A stretch of 64,000 bases of DNA from Durusdinium trenchii (GCA_963970005.1 CAXAMN010003614.1:118573-182572); one strand, 5' to 3'; counted from the first letter of the stretch, positions 28,700 through 41,263 are shown. Made by a program: numbers and translations. The notes: generated by a model from the sequence alone, not told the origin.

Positions 28700-30520
28700 A
28701 ACCAGTACTTTGCAATTATTGATCCATTGATTAATCTTTTTCATGAGTCGAAACCACCAACCAATTGAGATGGATGAGGTGGGCCAATGGGCGTGGATCA
28801 ATTCCCCATGTGCAAACTGAAAGCTTTTGGCAGCAATTGACCTACGTGTCAGATACTGTCATATCCGCTTTCTCTCCGTGACATCCTTAGGCAGAGAGGT
28901 TTTAAGATTATACTCAATTTTGGTGGGATTAACGGATTTTGGCACTTGGTCACAGGAATGCCCTGAAGAGATTAAAACCCCGCAAACATGGTGATGTGCC
29001 ACAATGGACGCGAGAACCACACTGAGATCTTAATTCCATGTTTGAGACATCAAGACTTGGTGCCTTTTTCTGGCTGGCTATGGTGTTAGAGTGTTTCACA
29101 GCCGGGTCTCTTGGAGCAAGTTATTCGTGATGATTAGATTACAGTAGATTTTATGCCAGATACATGGCTCAGGATGTCCAAGCATAAGTCCAAAGCTTTG
29201 GTTAATCAGCCCATGGGACACATGGGGGTTATCTAAGTTGGACGCTACAGGACGTCCACGACCGAGCTCTGCCGGCAGCTCCTGTTTGTTTTAAACAGGA
29301 TTCTGGTGTTTGGTGGATGGTGGTTATATGGTGCAACCTGGGCTTTGTGAAACAACCTGTTGGGAGGGATACCTATCAAAAAGAAGATTAATTCCTATCA
29401 AAAAGAACATTGATTCCTATCAAAAAAAACATTAATTCGTATCAAAAATAAAAATTCCCCTACTCCGGGACGTTGGGATTTCTGCTGACTTCTACTTGCT
29501 GAACTATACGTCATCTCAAGAAAACGGATCTCAGGACAGGTTTTTTGAAGGGATGCCAAGCAAATCTAGCTTGCATATGAATAGTTCCTCTCAAACCTGC
29601 TACGGACTTCGGGGCTCAAGCAGTTTGCAGTTGGACAGCGTCGTTGACTTGGGTTGCCAAAGTTTCGCGACACAAACCATCCCAGTACAGTATTCTGGCG
29701 ATGCATGACGAAAGGATTGCGCACACGTTTTATATTGTTTGGCGTTTTTCAGGAAGCTGAAACGAACTGAAATAGTAGTTAATAACTGTTACATGGTCGA
29801 TTACCAAGGCAAATGAGTGGAAACTAGGCTTTCCTTTACCCTTGGAATGAAAGGACACTCAAGAACAAGCGGCGCCAAATCAGAGGCAAGCATGAAGAAA
29901 GATACTGGTCCTGCCCTTGGCAAAGCAGAACCCCATTTTGGGGGAATGATTCTCAATGTTGATTCTTGTGCATGAGCTCATTCTACGACAACCGCAAAAG
30001 AGCTGTTCCAAGCACAATTAATAGAAGTGTTCACACAAAAGTTGTCAGAGCCATCCCACCTATGTCCTATATTGCCCTTCGTTGCTTCTCTTCATGCGTG
30101 TTCTTTGCATGCATGGTAATCTTTTGCCGTTTGATTCGATGATGACTTTGTTCGAAGACAAATTTATTCACCTTCCGATGAATGATGAACGTCGCCGAGC
30201 GGCCGGCCAATGGCGAACACCGTCGCGCTCTGCCTGGCGGGGCTTTTGCATAGCCTTCCAGTCACTGGGCAAAAAAGACACGACATGATGGACTTGGAGT
30301 CGCCGATCTTCTTAGAACGACACTTCACAACACCTCCCACGAGTTTCTTTCCCTATAGCATCTATAGCCCAGCCCTCGTCACTCTAGACCACCTGCGTGA
30401 AGACTAACAGAGTTCAAAGAAGAACTTGGATATATGGATAACAACTGACAGACTGCTGGTTTGTAGAAATAGAGCTCCTTCTTCCATGGGAATTCCCGGA
30501 ATCACGAGCAGGGCCCTCTC
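28700..30520. other. Non-coding stretch
   Basis: AT-rich DNA without a supportable gene. It holds one minisatellite (29368-29450). Short ORFs at 29496-29708 and 30082-30407 have no recognisable character. Confidence 0.5.
29368..29450 (+). repeat. Minisatellite, about 22-bp unit
   Basis: Four copies of a unit close to ATTCCTATCAAAAAGAACAT, with small changes in the A run. Confidence 0.85.
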
Positions 30521-30522
30521 TT

Positions 30523-30690
30523 AGCTCGGTGTTCGTTTCTCCGCGTGCCGCCTCAACGCCCAGCGCACGGCGCAGCGGCTGCAGCACTTCCTGGCAGAAC
30601 CGCTGGGCGCGGACGTCTTCGTCACGGGGCCGCTGCTCGAACCGGAGGACCGGCCAATCGGGCGACACGGCGATCGAGCCGAAGACGAGC
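30523..30690 (+). CDS. Candidate exon of a glycosyltransferase-like gene (N-terminal part)
   Basis: GC-rich segment after an acceptor (CCCTCTCTTAG). It reads LGVRFSACRLNAQRTAQRLQ, then HFLAEPLGADVFVTGPLLEP. The ending L-x-x-P-L-G-A-D-V-F-V is the style of a strand-turn segment that begins several algal glycosyltransferase-like proteins. It lies 5.4 kb upstream of better-supported exons at 36.1-37.4 kb, and linkage to them is a guess. Confidence 0.4.
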
Positions 30691-32330
30691 GGAATCGGTG
30701 GGCGTCCGGAAGATCGGTTTTTGTTTGAGTTTGGAAAAAACGGAATTCCCCAGACGAGACGGACCCTCACAAGGTGGGATCGGAACCCCCCATTTTGGAG
30801 GGGTCTAGGCGGTTTCAATCTAACTGAGTTTGATGGGCCAAGGTGGCCCAGGGCTGTTTGGAGCGTTTGGGTCACACAAGTCCAATTCGTTTAGAGGCTT
30901 CAATATCCTTGTGAGTGGGTTGAGCTGAACTCTACACTCTACACGTCAGACAACCTGTTGGGCAAGCGCGACAGCGCTGTCCCCATGCTGTTCTACTTTC
31001 GTTCGCCCTTGGAAGGCCGGAAAGCATATCAAAAGAATCTATTGTATACCTTGGAAATAGGGTCTGTATTTTACCAAGTCAGGCGGTTTCTCCAAGCAAA
31101 CTCATAACAGAGTTCTGCTCCGGTTTGGGCTTTGAGACCTTTTCCTTAGGAGTGGCTGCATGGATTGGCAGAGCTCAGGAGTGCGGGAGTGTGGCTAGGA
31201 GCGGGCAGCGGGTGTTGAGAACCCCGGCCCGGATAGCTGTGGCTGAGCACTTCCAAGCGATCAAGAAGCAGTCAACATAGCGACCTTGAAGGTAACCTGT
31301 TGGCATCTTTATAGACAGTGAATACTGAATACTTATGAATAATTAGTGAAGATGTTGTTGGTATCAGGCCAGGGTGGTGGTTTTTCGATGTTCCGTTGAA
31401 GTTGTCTGGGGATTCTTAGCGCTGTGGACAATTGTTGTTTGATGGTTTTTGTCTGTATGTTGTCATGATGATGCCTATACAAAGTAAATTTGCATGGCAC
31501 GCATAGCCTCTTAGGGGACAAGCTTCAGATCCAAAGAACTGCGGGATCCATCGGGATCCCGTTTTGTTTTTGGCAACGCCAGATGTCGATGGTCAATTCG
31601 GGTCCCCGGTCCCTGGGTTTTGGAACATCTCAACCAGGTAAGTCCAAGGCTTTTTTGCTTTGTGAACCAAAACTGGCACTTGGTGGTCGAAACTCACATG
31701 CCGAAAAACAAAGCACTTGGTAAGGTCAATCCACTTAACCCTATCCTTGATGCAACCCACACGAAGGAGCTACCTTAGTAGGTAGGATGACCATTGGTCA
31801 CCGGAGAGAAAATAGGAGACGAACCATGACGAGCTCCGGTTCAGTTCCGGGGACGCGTTGCCCCGTTGCTGGTCATGCGCGATAGCCGCTGTTGAGCCAC
31901 ACTCGGCCCAAGATCCTTCAGACACTGTAGTGAACTTGAAAGGCATGAGCCAGAGGGTCTCCAATGGAATACCCTGCACTACTCGTGGACCTCGATTGGA
32001 CACCCTTCCTGATCCTTTTGGAAGGTCCAGCACATGTCGTTTCAGTTGGGGATGCTCTTCCATTGGAAGTGTCAGGACCTTGCAGACCGTCCGCTTGGAG
32101 AAGCATGGACCAACGCGCGGGTGGGTCCGATGGAGGGGCCTCCAGGGGGCTCGCGTCCGGGTGGGGATGAGGATCACTGCGATCACAGGAAGTTGGCTGA
32201 AGATGTTGATGGTTTGTGGCCGGAGGCCGCCCCAAATGCGAACTGTAATTGTATTTCCCCCCTCGCATATCCAACACTTTATGTAGTGTTGGGAAGCATG
32301 AAGCACTTTACTTGGGCCGTCCACTATGCA

Positions 32331-33110
32331 ACGTATATATCCCCCGTGATTGTGGGCTTATAAAATGCAAGACACATTTTATAAACATTAGGGTTTGTTT
32401 TTAAAGGATAACTACATAAGATCTGGAGTATCGTCATTTTATAAACTTTATTAACTTGGACACTGAATGACAGCAATAGAGGGCAGGTGAACCCCGTAAT
32501 CTCATTTTATAAACATTCACTTGTCGAGTTGTCAGAGGATGGTCAGAACATGATTTCTCATTACTGTCTAAAAAGGTATTGATTTTTCACTTTTTTTCTA
32601 TAAATCCTAAATTTTAAGAAATGGCCTCAAACCTCTTCAAACCTCAAGGAAAGACAGGAACTGAAGGAATATGACCAGGAAAATAACTAAGAATTAAACA
32701 TTAACTAGCTACTTTTGGTGCACTTTTCTCCTCTCCCCCTTTCTCTGTGTCTCTTCCAGATAGTTTGCTGGTCTAATTCCTGTCTTTCATTATTGAACAT
32801 ATTAATAAATTTTCAGAATCTGAAAATTCAGAATCTGAATCATTACTAAAGAATAACTATTTCAGAATCTTGAGATCTTGACATGACAAATGTTCATTTT
32901 ATAAAGTATCTGGATTTGGCTTCTTACGGACATTTCCGATGAGCAATTTGCATTTTATAAAGTGTTTCTTCCTGGATGTCGATTTCTATCTTAACCTATG
33001 ACAACCTGTGCTGGTCATTTTATAAACTAGTTGGTTTTCATTTTATAAACAAAAAACTATCCCATAAAATGCAAAATCAGCGCGCCTCTGAATCATCACG
33101 GGGGATACGT
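32331..33110. mobile_element. AT-rich non-autonomous element with CCCCCGTGAT inverted ends and CATTTTATAAA repeats
   Basis: The left end is ACGTATATATCCCCCGTGAT (32331-32350). The right end is its complement with a 4-base deletion (ATCACGGGGGATACGT, 33095-33110). Inside are seven direct copies of CATTTTATAAA followed by C or G (32375, 32435, 32503, 32895, 32951, 33016, 33039) and inverted or partial copies (TTATAAAATG at 32358; ATAAAATG at 33064) just inside both ends. There is no ORF. The layout of inverted ends plus repeated internal motif suggests a DNA-transposon derivative whose repeats bind a transposase, or a regulatory cassette; neither is proven. Confidence 0.65.
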
Positions 33111-36001
33111 ATATATTATATGTAATATAATATAGAACTATACATATACACGCACTCACATACACACACCAGTGTACAATTAGATTGTATGGACACACAC
33201 TGTTTGAACTTATTGAGATATGCACAGATCTTGACACAGAGAGAGAGAGAGAGAAATACATAATTGGTATAGGTTTGGCCGCAGCAATCATGTTGTTTTC
33301 ACGTTAGGCGAAGAGGCGAACGCGGCACGAAATCGAATGAATGGTTTGTTTAGACTTGAGCCAGGGACAACAGGTAGAGACGCTGAGCCAAAGCGGAGCG
33401 AAGAAATTCAGCTGGACGTTGCGCTGAAGATTGTTGTTGGAGCCTGGCTGCTGAGCAACGATGCGATTTCGTGTCAGATGTGCAGAGCTAGCAAGGGTTT
33501 GGTCTAGCTTTGGACTGGGTTGCGTTAACACATGAGAACTCGTCACACTCTCTACTGTATAGGTTTTACACAGAATTGCGGAACAGTTGGCGTCCGGAAT
33601 CCAGGATTGCCCCGGATTCGGGGCAGGGTCGACACAAGGAACATGCTTTCTTTCCGCGCCCCCCCTTTGCGCTGCAAGGAAAGAAAATGTGACGGCAGCC
33701 TTGTACAGCCACATGCCTGAAATATGGTGCTTCGATGGGAACACGATTTGCGTTCTGCGCTCACGAATGGGGGTGCATGAAGTGCTTACTCATGGAGACC
33801 TGGGTCAAAAGCCAAGCTAGATCTTTCAGCTTGCAGAAGTTGCAGGAGCAATGATCAAACTAACATGCAAATCATTTTTGCTTGGTGGGTTGCTCAAGAA
33901 ATCCTTAGCTTTGTTTTGCGGCGGATGAGGACATCAAACGAGACAGCGAAAAAAACCGTTTGAGCGGCCAACCGCACAACGGTCAGGTTCCAAGTCGCCC
34001 TTCTTGGCCGAAGCGCTGAAGATCCGTGGGAACTGGCTCGGCTGTTTGGACCGAGAGCTTCCAGAGAGCAGAGGCCGCAGTCCGAGAGCGACATGTCGGT
34101 CGCACCCAGGGCCCACGAACGCACGTTGCTATAAACAATCTATAACACAGATATTATGGCTCGCGCCCGATGTGTGAAAGATCACCATTGGAGTTTGAGA
34201 GTTGGTACGGTCTTCGGCGGAATGGATGGGTTTGGAGAGAGGACGAAGCTCGTTCGTCCATTCCTTGAAGGGTTTTGTTCATCAAGACTTGACTATAGAT
34301 ATATACGTGACATCTCAACACGTCCGTCGTTCCCGGTTCAGGTCGAGACATGCGCCGCAAGGGCAGCGGACTTTGCCTCATCTATGGGCAGAAGCAATGC
34401 ATGCTGATGATCGAGGACAAGAGGAACAATGCGCCACTTGCGAGGAATTAAAGCAGAACAGAGATGGTGGAATCGACGAGACGGGGTCACTGACCCGAAG
34501 AATACCTATAGTTCTTGAGACCGGCACGTTTACGGGGTCCGGCACCTAACTTCCAACTCGGGCGTTTTTCTGCATTTGGTCCGGCAGTTTTTCCAAGTCA
34601 CTACTACGCTACTACGATCTACTATGTGGATTCTCAAGGCTTTGCAGTCTTTGTGGTCCATATTTCTTGGAAGGTAAACCCACTGCTGATATGATTTTGC
34701 TTGTAAAGTTTGCCCGTTTGCCTGTTCGGCTGCTTTCTCATGCCGCCGGTTTCAACACAGTGGCTCACTGGTTCACACTGGCTCAACCAGGGATCTTCTA
34801 AATATCGCCGTGAATTCGGCACAGTACCATGCACATGGCACATGTTGAAAGATACAGGTGGGTGTACCTAAGCGGTTTGCAGACCATGCCGGACAAGTTT
34901 TGTTTTGTGGAACGCGTGCGGTTCAGACATTCGATGTGTTGCAGAGAGTTGCCCAAAACAGACACGTCATGGTTCAGACACGTCAGCTTACGTAACTCCG
35001 GCGTTGCTCAGTTTGTGGAGGGGCTTGCCTCTTGAGTCAGACAGAAGAGTGATTGGACCCAGGGGTGCTACCTTGGACCCATGGGGTCAAGGTCCTAAGG
35101 TCCTAAGGCAAGCTAAAAGCTTCCTGAGGAGCAAACCACCTTTAGTAAAGAACTTTAAAAGACACGGTTGCAGAGAGAGAGGGGCTCCTTGCCACATACT
35201 CTTCTTTTGTTCTTGGAAGTGTTTGCTTGGGCACAGGTTAGCTTATATTTTGGGAAAGTTCTGCTCTTATAGGCCATTCGGAAGATGGGCAAGGGCAAGG
35301 GAAACGGGAAGGCACCAGTGTTGGGTTGTGGGATATGCGTGTTCCGGAAAAGACAGCTACCCGTGGCGCAAAGGGCTTGCTTGTGCATGATCCAGCCTTC
35401 CACCATCCCTGTTTTGCAGAATCTTGGACCGGGATGTCTTGTCAGGTCTTCGTTTCCTCTGAATCCGGTTGAAATCTTTTGCCGGATTGAAGTCCGGCTC
35501 TTTCTTCAGCCCTAAGGCCCTAAGGAGGATCCAGGTAATAGGATAGCTGAGGAGGATGCGTGGTAGGAGGAGATTGGTTTGGGCCTTTGTTCCACGAAAC
35601 TGCTGATTGTTTGTGGAAGTGTAGACTGAACCTGCGTGCGCTGTTCATTTTTCAGAAGTTCAACTGTCTATGTGTGGAGGTTGCGTTGAGGTTACACATG
35701 GTTGTTGTCCAAATTGCATCCCTGCTGGAACAATGAACGATAGGGACGAACCATTCAGGTGTTGAGCTGTTGACGGGTGGCACTTGTTGTGCTGGTTATG
35801 GCCATGGTGACTCCTTTGGGTGATGTAAGAGGAGGACATGAGGAGCAGAGCTTGGTGAGGTCTTCTGAAATGCATGTATTAACATATATGAGGGGTTGCG
35901 TACGCCTTACGCTTTACTGTTTGTTTTGGCTGTTTTTTGTGCAACGGTTTATGTCTCTCTATGTATAGAAAGTGTTCATTTACAGTAGTCTACATAGTCG
36001 A

Positions 36002-36022
36002 TATATATATATATATATGATA
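36002..36022. repeat. (AT)n microsatellite
   Basis: Simple ATATAT run. Similar AT runs occur at 140-160, 13858-13874, 41906-41924, 45028-45042 and 52230-52325. Confidence 0.8.
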
Positions 36023-36135
36023 TGCATATATGTATTTACGTGTGACGTGTGTTTGGTCCTAAACTGAAGTTTCTGGCTAGTTTGCTTTGCTTTGCAACGT
36101 CAATTGCTCTACAGATTCTGTTTTCCTTGGCTCAG

Positions 36136-36247
36136 CGGGCAACCGCATTTTTCTACTCCCGACGACCATCGATGAACACGCAGGACTGGGAGGCTAAGCG
36201 TGGCAGGCCCTACGAGCGCATCATTTTTAGCCGACCAGACTTCCATT
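36136..36247 (+). CDS. Glycosyltransferase-like gene, exon with RPDF motif
   Basis: After the acceptor CTTGGCTCAG the frame reads MNTQDWEAKRGRPYERIIFS then RPDFHW. The pattern (G-R-x-Y-(D/E)-x-x-(I/V)-x-S-R-P-D-F-x-W) is typical of an algal and plant glycosyltransferase-like family in which the Asp-containing strand is followed by A-P-H-x-P-L. The next exon begins exactly with that continuation (IAPHIPLSYLS) if the intron is removed with phase kept, using a GA-type donor (CATTG|GAATCT). Substrate unknown; such enzymes usually act in the secretory pathway. Confidence 0.55.
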
Positions 36248-36377
36248 GGAATCTGCGAAGAACGGATGGCGCGGGTGGAAGGTGGCACCGGTGGTTCCAC
36301 TGCCTGGTCTCCCAAGAAGCGCGGGCCGGGAACCCTCCCAACCATGGGGATGTTCATCGTTCGGTGGTTTGGTACTT

Positions 36378-36477
36378 TGTGACACTTTGTCCCTAGGGAT
36401 CCAAGTACCTCCTCAAATGGTACTTGGACACCCCAAACACCTTCTCAGAGGGTACTTGGATCCTTAGGGTGTGACAA
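36378..36477. repeat. 100-bp foldback repeat
   Basis: Left arm GTGACACTTTGTCCCTAGGG and ATCCAAGTACC; right arm GGTACTTGGATCCTTAGGGT then GTGACAA. The arms pair for about 30 bases with few mismatches. A third copy of GGTACTTGG lies in the loop. It sits in the intron between two glycosyltransferase-like exons. It could be a MITE or an intronic hairpin RNA. Confidence 0.7.
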
Positions 36478-36955
36478 TATTTTGCCGTTTTCATTGCAGA
36501 GCTGAGCCTCAGGAGATGGATTGTCGGAGTTTTACGCATCCCGCATCAGCACCTTCTGACCATGGAGAAAATTTAAGACGCTAGCACGATGCGCATCCTG
36601 CTCAGCACAATTTTTCATGTCCGGTACTGCCGGTACTGATATAAAAATATAAATTAATTAAGCGTATAAGGCGTGATGCGGACCTCTTCTTTAATCTCTC
36701 CTCATCCCATTTCCTAACTACTCAGACAAGAGGCTTCGGTGTCAAAAACGAGTTCCTGAGCCGCTCTGCCCATTCCCGCTTCAGGTCTCGCTTCCTTTTC
36801 CGGGGGCGGACAAACCCCAGAGGCTCACCCACATGGGCGTGTATTAAACTAGGGAAGACCCCTTCAAGGAGCCCTGGGAACGAAATCCATTGGTTGGGAG
36901 GTGGACCCCTATTAAAATACACAATAGGGGGATTGCTGATTGCTGGTCCCCTCAG

Positions 36956-37019
36956 GATCGCTCCTCACATTCCACTGTCCTACCTCTCCACCGAGCACAT
37001 TTGGGTCATGGATGGTGAG
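36956..37019 (+). CDS. Glycosyltransferase-like gene, exon with IWVMDGE motif
   Basis: Follows CCCCTCAG and reads IAPHIPLSYLSTEHIWVMDG then E. It joins in phase to the upstream RPDFHW exon and to the downstream exon at 37377. Splicing GGTGAG|GACTTC to CGGAG|GACAAC gives the continuous reading VMDGEDNGGLNDRHWIF, a highly plausible conserved block (DGED...GG.NDRH). That implies a GA-AG intron of 357 bases. Confidence 0.6.
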
Positions 37020-37376
37020 GACTTCCACGTGCTTCGCACCGTTCGTCGGTTTCGGCGGTGGGAAAGAGGGGACACGTGGTATGCGGAAGGTTTGGGTAGA
37101 AGTGGTCACTGACCACACCCCAAACAGCTGGCTTGTGCCGGGAAGGTTGCACTTGAACGAAAGGAAACCACACTCTTCACCTGAGCTGGTGCAAATTCTT
37201 CAGGAGATCCCACAAGTCAAAGTGTGCGGCTCTATGTGCTTGTTGGGATGCAACTTCCATCCGAGCGGAATCCGAACAAGTTCCTTCTCGCTTCGTTCCT
37301 CGGGCACCGTGCACCGGATGACCCGTCTACGGCCCAGCGCCGGCCCGGAAGCGGTCGTGGTCGGACGCGGTCGGAG

Positions 37377-37430
37377 GACAACGGTGGCCTCAATGACCGT
37401 CATTGGATTTTCCCGCGGCATTTGATGCGA
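37377..37430 (+). CDS. Glycosyltransferase-like gene, exon with NDRH motif
   Basis: Reads DNGGLNDRHWIFPRHLM and ends at a possible GT donor (ATGCGA|GTGGTC). The N-D-R-H block is the end of the conserved core. Downstream exons of this gene are not identified with confidence. Confidence 0.55.
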
Positions 37431-39460
37431 GTGGTCCTGGGCGCCTGGGTTCCTTGGCTGTCGGTAGGCAGCGTAGGCAGCTCCCCATGCGTGGTGATGA
37501 GCAGGGAACCAGCCGCAGGTGTCTTTTTGCATGTGATGGGTGTTCTTGTTTGGGGTGGTGGTGGTGATAATTCATTGCACAGCGGCCGCAGACATGAGTC
37601 ATAGGTGTGCGCAAGAGCACTGAAAGAGGGGTGGTGGTGTTCAAGATCCGCGCACCACGGCACTGGTTTGGACCGATGGATTGGGCGCCCCCGGTGGAAC
37701 GATCAGGATCACACCGGTCATTCGTTGGAATCCTTCAAGTGAATGTCCGATTTCATGGCTCATGCATGCTGCTTTTGGAGATGTTTGCTTGTGGTGTTTT
37801 GATGATTTTATTATGACATATTATGACTCTGATTCTATATTATATATGTGTTTCTTTTTGGGTGTGTGTTTGTGTTTGTGTGTTTCCCTTGTCTAAAGGT
37901 CATGCCATGCATCATGCATCATCAGAGTCCTTGCTTTTGCCGCCTCCGGACCGCTGTATCTCCGTTTGATCAGATCAGCGGCTTCCGAGGATCATATTGT
38001 CGACGGCTTCGTTGTATGGATGCACCAGGCAGCCACGTTGGGTTGAAGAATTCAGAATTGGTGAGGAAAAGAGGGGCTTCCGAGAAAGAGGGGACAGGCA
38101 GGAGAAAGGATGAGGTGCTTTCTCCGGCAAGAATGAGGCACTTCATATGTTGTTTTCGGGAACGATGGGCATACCTGGTTCTGACAGACCCACAAAGCCA
38201 CGGTCACTGACAACTGACAACCAATTAAATTGGTGAAGTCAGTTGTTGAGCAAAAATTGCAAAACCGGCGTTGCTCTTGACATCTCTTGACTGTTTCCTA
38301 CCTCCATCCAAACCTTCACATGCCGATGGAGTGTGCAGTGTCATGCATGTCAGGCTGCTGGGCAAGCTTCAACCGAGGGAAAAGGACTACTCTCCGAGTC
38401 ACTAACATGGAAGTGGAAAATGGTCCGCGGGAAGGCTTCTTTTTTTTTGCTACCAATGCGGAGGTTTCCAGTTCCATGTCAGTGAGTCGGAGTCTATGTT
38501 GTATTCCAGTTCGAGAAGTTGATTTTCGGTTGAGCTTCCATTTGGCCGTGGTGCACAATTACGATCGGGCTTGAGCAAAGGACCACAAAGAAAAGAGCTT
38601 ATACTTGTCCCCACTGAATAGAAAGGGGATTCTCCTGGATACCTTTTCAGAAATGCAGGAATGACTACCGTACTCCATCCAGTGCTTTGGTGGCTTGGTA
38701 AGAATGGCAGAATGGGTATGTTTCTTCCCATTTCAAGATGTGATCACCTGCTGATAGAGTGGTCCTGCACTGCTAGGCGGCACAGGTGCTACCCTGGTGG
38801 GGTGCGGAGAGCCTTGATCAGAAATGCGGAAGGGGAAGCGGGCCAACGTGAGGAGAACAACCAATAATCGGACCCGCTGAGCTGTGACGCATTCTATTTT
38901 GTGTTGTTGAAATGGGTTGTACAATCCAAATGGAGGGTTACTGTATTTGGTTTCACTGTTTTCTTTTGTGCTATGACAAGCATCGTCTTGCTCAGTAGTA
39001 TTTGACATTTGGAAAGACCCACCTAAGGGGTAGAGTTTTTTGCGTGCTCATCAGACCGCAAGTTCGCGCATCCAAATGGAGGGTTTCTCTATCAATCAAG
39101 ATTAGCTATATACTGTACTAGGACTGAATCGATGATTTGACAAGTATAGCTGCCTTGATTCTCTTCTTTGCCAGGCTGCAGCGGATTGATGCTGTTTCCA
39201 CTACGTAGTGGGCCAAACCATCCACCGGATTGCAAGACCTATGAGACCCTCATATATCATCATATACCATATATCATATATCCTTGTAAGAATCACCATC
39301 CCCCCCCTCTTTGGTCAAGCATGGAAGCTGCTAGGCTAGAGAAGAAGTTGCTTGGAGGTAATCTGGGGTAATGTACCAATTACGTATTATACTTTGTTTT
39401 TCTGCCAGATCCTAGCAATAGTTTCTACGGTGAGTTTGTGCTTAGCTCAGGGTCATTTTT
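37431..39460. other. Intronic or intergenic DNA
   Basis: No exon I can support. Contains GT-rich DNA near 37850-37885 and a possible copy of the CATGGA...TTCCATG repeat (38405-38480). A short segment at 39319-39358 (MEAARLEKKLLGG before a GT donor) could be a tiny exon. Confidence 0.4.
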
Positions 39461-39462
39461 TC

Positions 39463-39544
39463 AGCCTCAGGACCTTCTTCGGCCTCCGCTTGATGCAGCT
39501 GGGCTATCACGAGCTCATCCGGCGCCTGCCAGCGCCGTGGCCGC
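39463..39544 (+). CDS. Candidate exon, unassigned
   Basis: Follows a poly-T acceptor (ATTTTTTCAG) and reads LRTFFGLRLMQLGYHELIRR then LPAPWPQ before GCAG|GACATT. It is GC-rich against AT-rich flanks. It may belong to the gene with the 36-37 kb exons; function unknown. Confidence 0.4.
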
Positions 39545-39904
39545 AGGACATTCCGCATAGAAAACAAGGAAGAGGTTTTCCGCTGGCCGAGCCAAGGCTT
39601 ATCAGCGTGGAGAGGGTAGCAAGAACCAGTCGTGAAACTTGTCCAATGGATTGGAGGCAATATGACATCAGACGGCAGTTGCTTTCCCCATGAGCAAGCA
39701 CAGCAAATGGAAGCATGCAAATCAAGACTGGGTGGAACCTCACTCACCTTCAATTCTTCTCAGTGATTCGTTCTGTGTCGATCTTGTCAGTGATTCGTTC
39801 TGTTTCGATCTCACCAAAGACAGGGCTTGCAATCTTGTAAAGTGCGAACCGCATCCAGTCGCATCATTCGACTGTTGAGTGATGTTGAATGAATCATACC
39901 CAGA

Positions 39905-40365
39905 CTCAGACACTCCATGTATGACAGGACCTATTCACGAAAGCTAGCCTTAGCTAGCTGGAGTTGCTCTTGCTTTAGCAAGTTAAGTGACGGGGTGGAC
40001 GCACCTCAGAAACCTCAAATAATTGATTAAATCAATCTTATGGACCCCCCCCCCGGTTCGACTCCCCCCTGCGCGCGGTGAGCGGGACCACCAAGCAGCT
40101 GCAGCAAACCACAAAGGAGCAGCAGCAGCAGAAGCAGCAGACCCAGAGCAGCAGCAGCAGCAGCAGACCACCCAGCGCCAGCAGCAGCAGACGACCCGGC
40201 GCCAGCAGAGCACCCAGCGCAGCAGCGCCCATTCCTGACGACCCGACTCTCGTTCACCCCCTAGCTAGCTTTCGTTCACCCCCTCTGGCCTCAAGTTGTT
40301 TACATTTACCTACCTGCATTGGGGTGGTTTCAGGGTCAAATATTCCATACATGAGTCTATGCATA
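39905..40365. mobile_element. Foldback element copy, possibly split by an insertion
   Basis: A left end (CAGACACTCCATGTATGACA) lies at 39907 and a right half (ATTGGGGTGGTTTCAGGGTC then CATACATGAGTC) lies at 40319-40357. The 390 bases between them contain a CAG-rich tract. They could be one copy interrupted by another sequence or two partial copies. Confidence 0.4.
40094..40222 (+). repeat. CAG/CAGCAG-rich compound repeat
   Basis: Imperfect CAG, CAGACC and CAGCGC trinucleotide repeat, open in all three + frames (Gln, Ser or Ala rich). I cannot say whether any frame is translated. Confidence 0.7.
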
Positions 40366-41154
40366 TCATGTATTGATATGAGTATTGGTATGTATTGTAT
40401 TAATGTATAGTTGTTATATATGAGGGCACCTACTAGTGGGTCAGCCAAGCCGCGACTGTGGCGGTGAGTTCGGTGGAAAATCCTACAGTTCGGTGGCAAA
40501 ACCCTCGTTTTGCACGGCACATCTCATGAAGTCCCTCGTTTTCCTCGCCAGGGTCCATCGTTGGAAGAATTCCATCAAAATCCATGTTGCAGATCCCTCC
40601 CAAAGAAACTCAAGGAGTCTATTTTTGCACAGCATTCCAAAGTGGTACATAGTTTCAGACTGTTTCAAATGACACTGCGACTGTGCTGGCTTTTGGATTT
40701 GTGGGCAATTGCCGAAAAAGAGCCTAAGGTGCCTGCCTTTCTCGAGTGCTCGAACCGTTACAGCCGCAAGGCGATGGGCAATACTCCGTGCAAGCAACAA
40801 AAGCCATTGCAGGTTGTGTAAGCAAGAGAAAAGAAAGACATCAGAAAGGCTCTCTGCAAGGAAGGATGCTTTGGGTGTTGTTGGATGCTCCGAGTTCGAG
40901 TAATCAGCCCTTTCATTGACCAAAGCACGACCAATGGTCACGACTGGATAGCTCCAGTTTTGGTTGATGTGTTGCTTGGTACCGACCTGGAGCACCATCT
41001 TGGGGAGAACGGCCATGCCGGGCAGGGTGCAGCAACCCCTGGTCGGCACCGCACCTTCCACTGTGCTGCAGTCTCGAAAAGATCAACAAATGCAACGAGC
41101 TCTCAGACTTCTTGCTTTCCCACCTCAGAACTGCAAAAAAATACGGACAATTAA

Positions 41155-41236
41155 CACCTGAAAACCACTGGGTTGTACAGGAAAATCGTCTTCGAAAGGT
41201 AAATAATCACGCTCCATGTGGCTCTCTTCCCAGGTG
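41155..41236. repeat. Dispersed repeat of the CATGGA...TTCCATG family
   Basis: Shares CCTGAAAACCACTGGGTTGT, GGAAAATCGTCTTC, CTCCATGTGGCTCT and CCCAGGTGTAT with copies at 44714-44818, 57664-57768, 62107-62204 and a fragment at 49077-49130. Confidence 0.65.
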
Positions 41237-41263
41237 TATCAAAGATATCCCCGTGTTCCTAGA

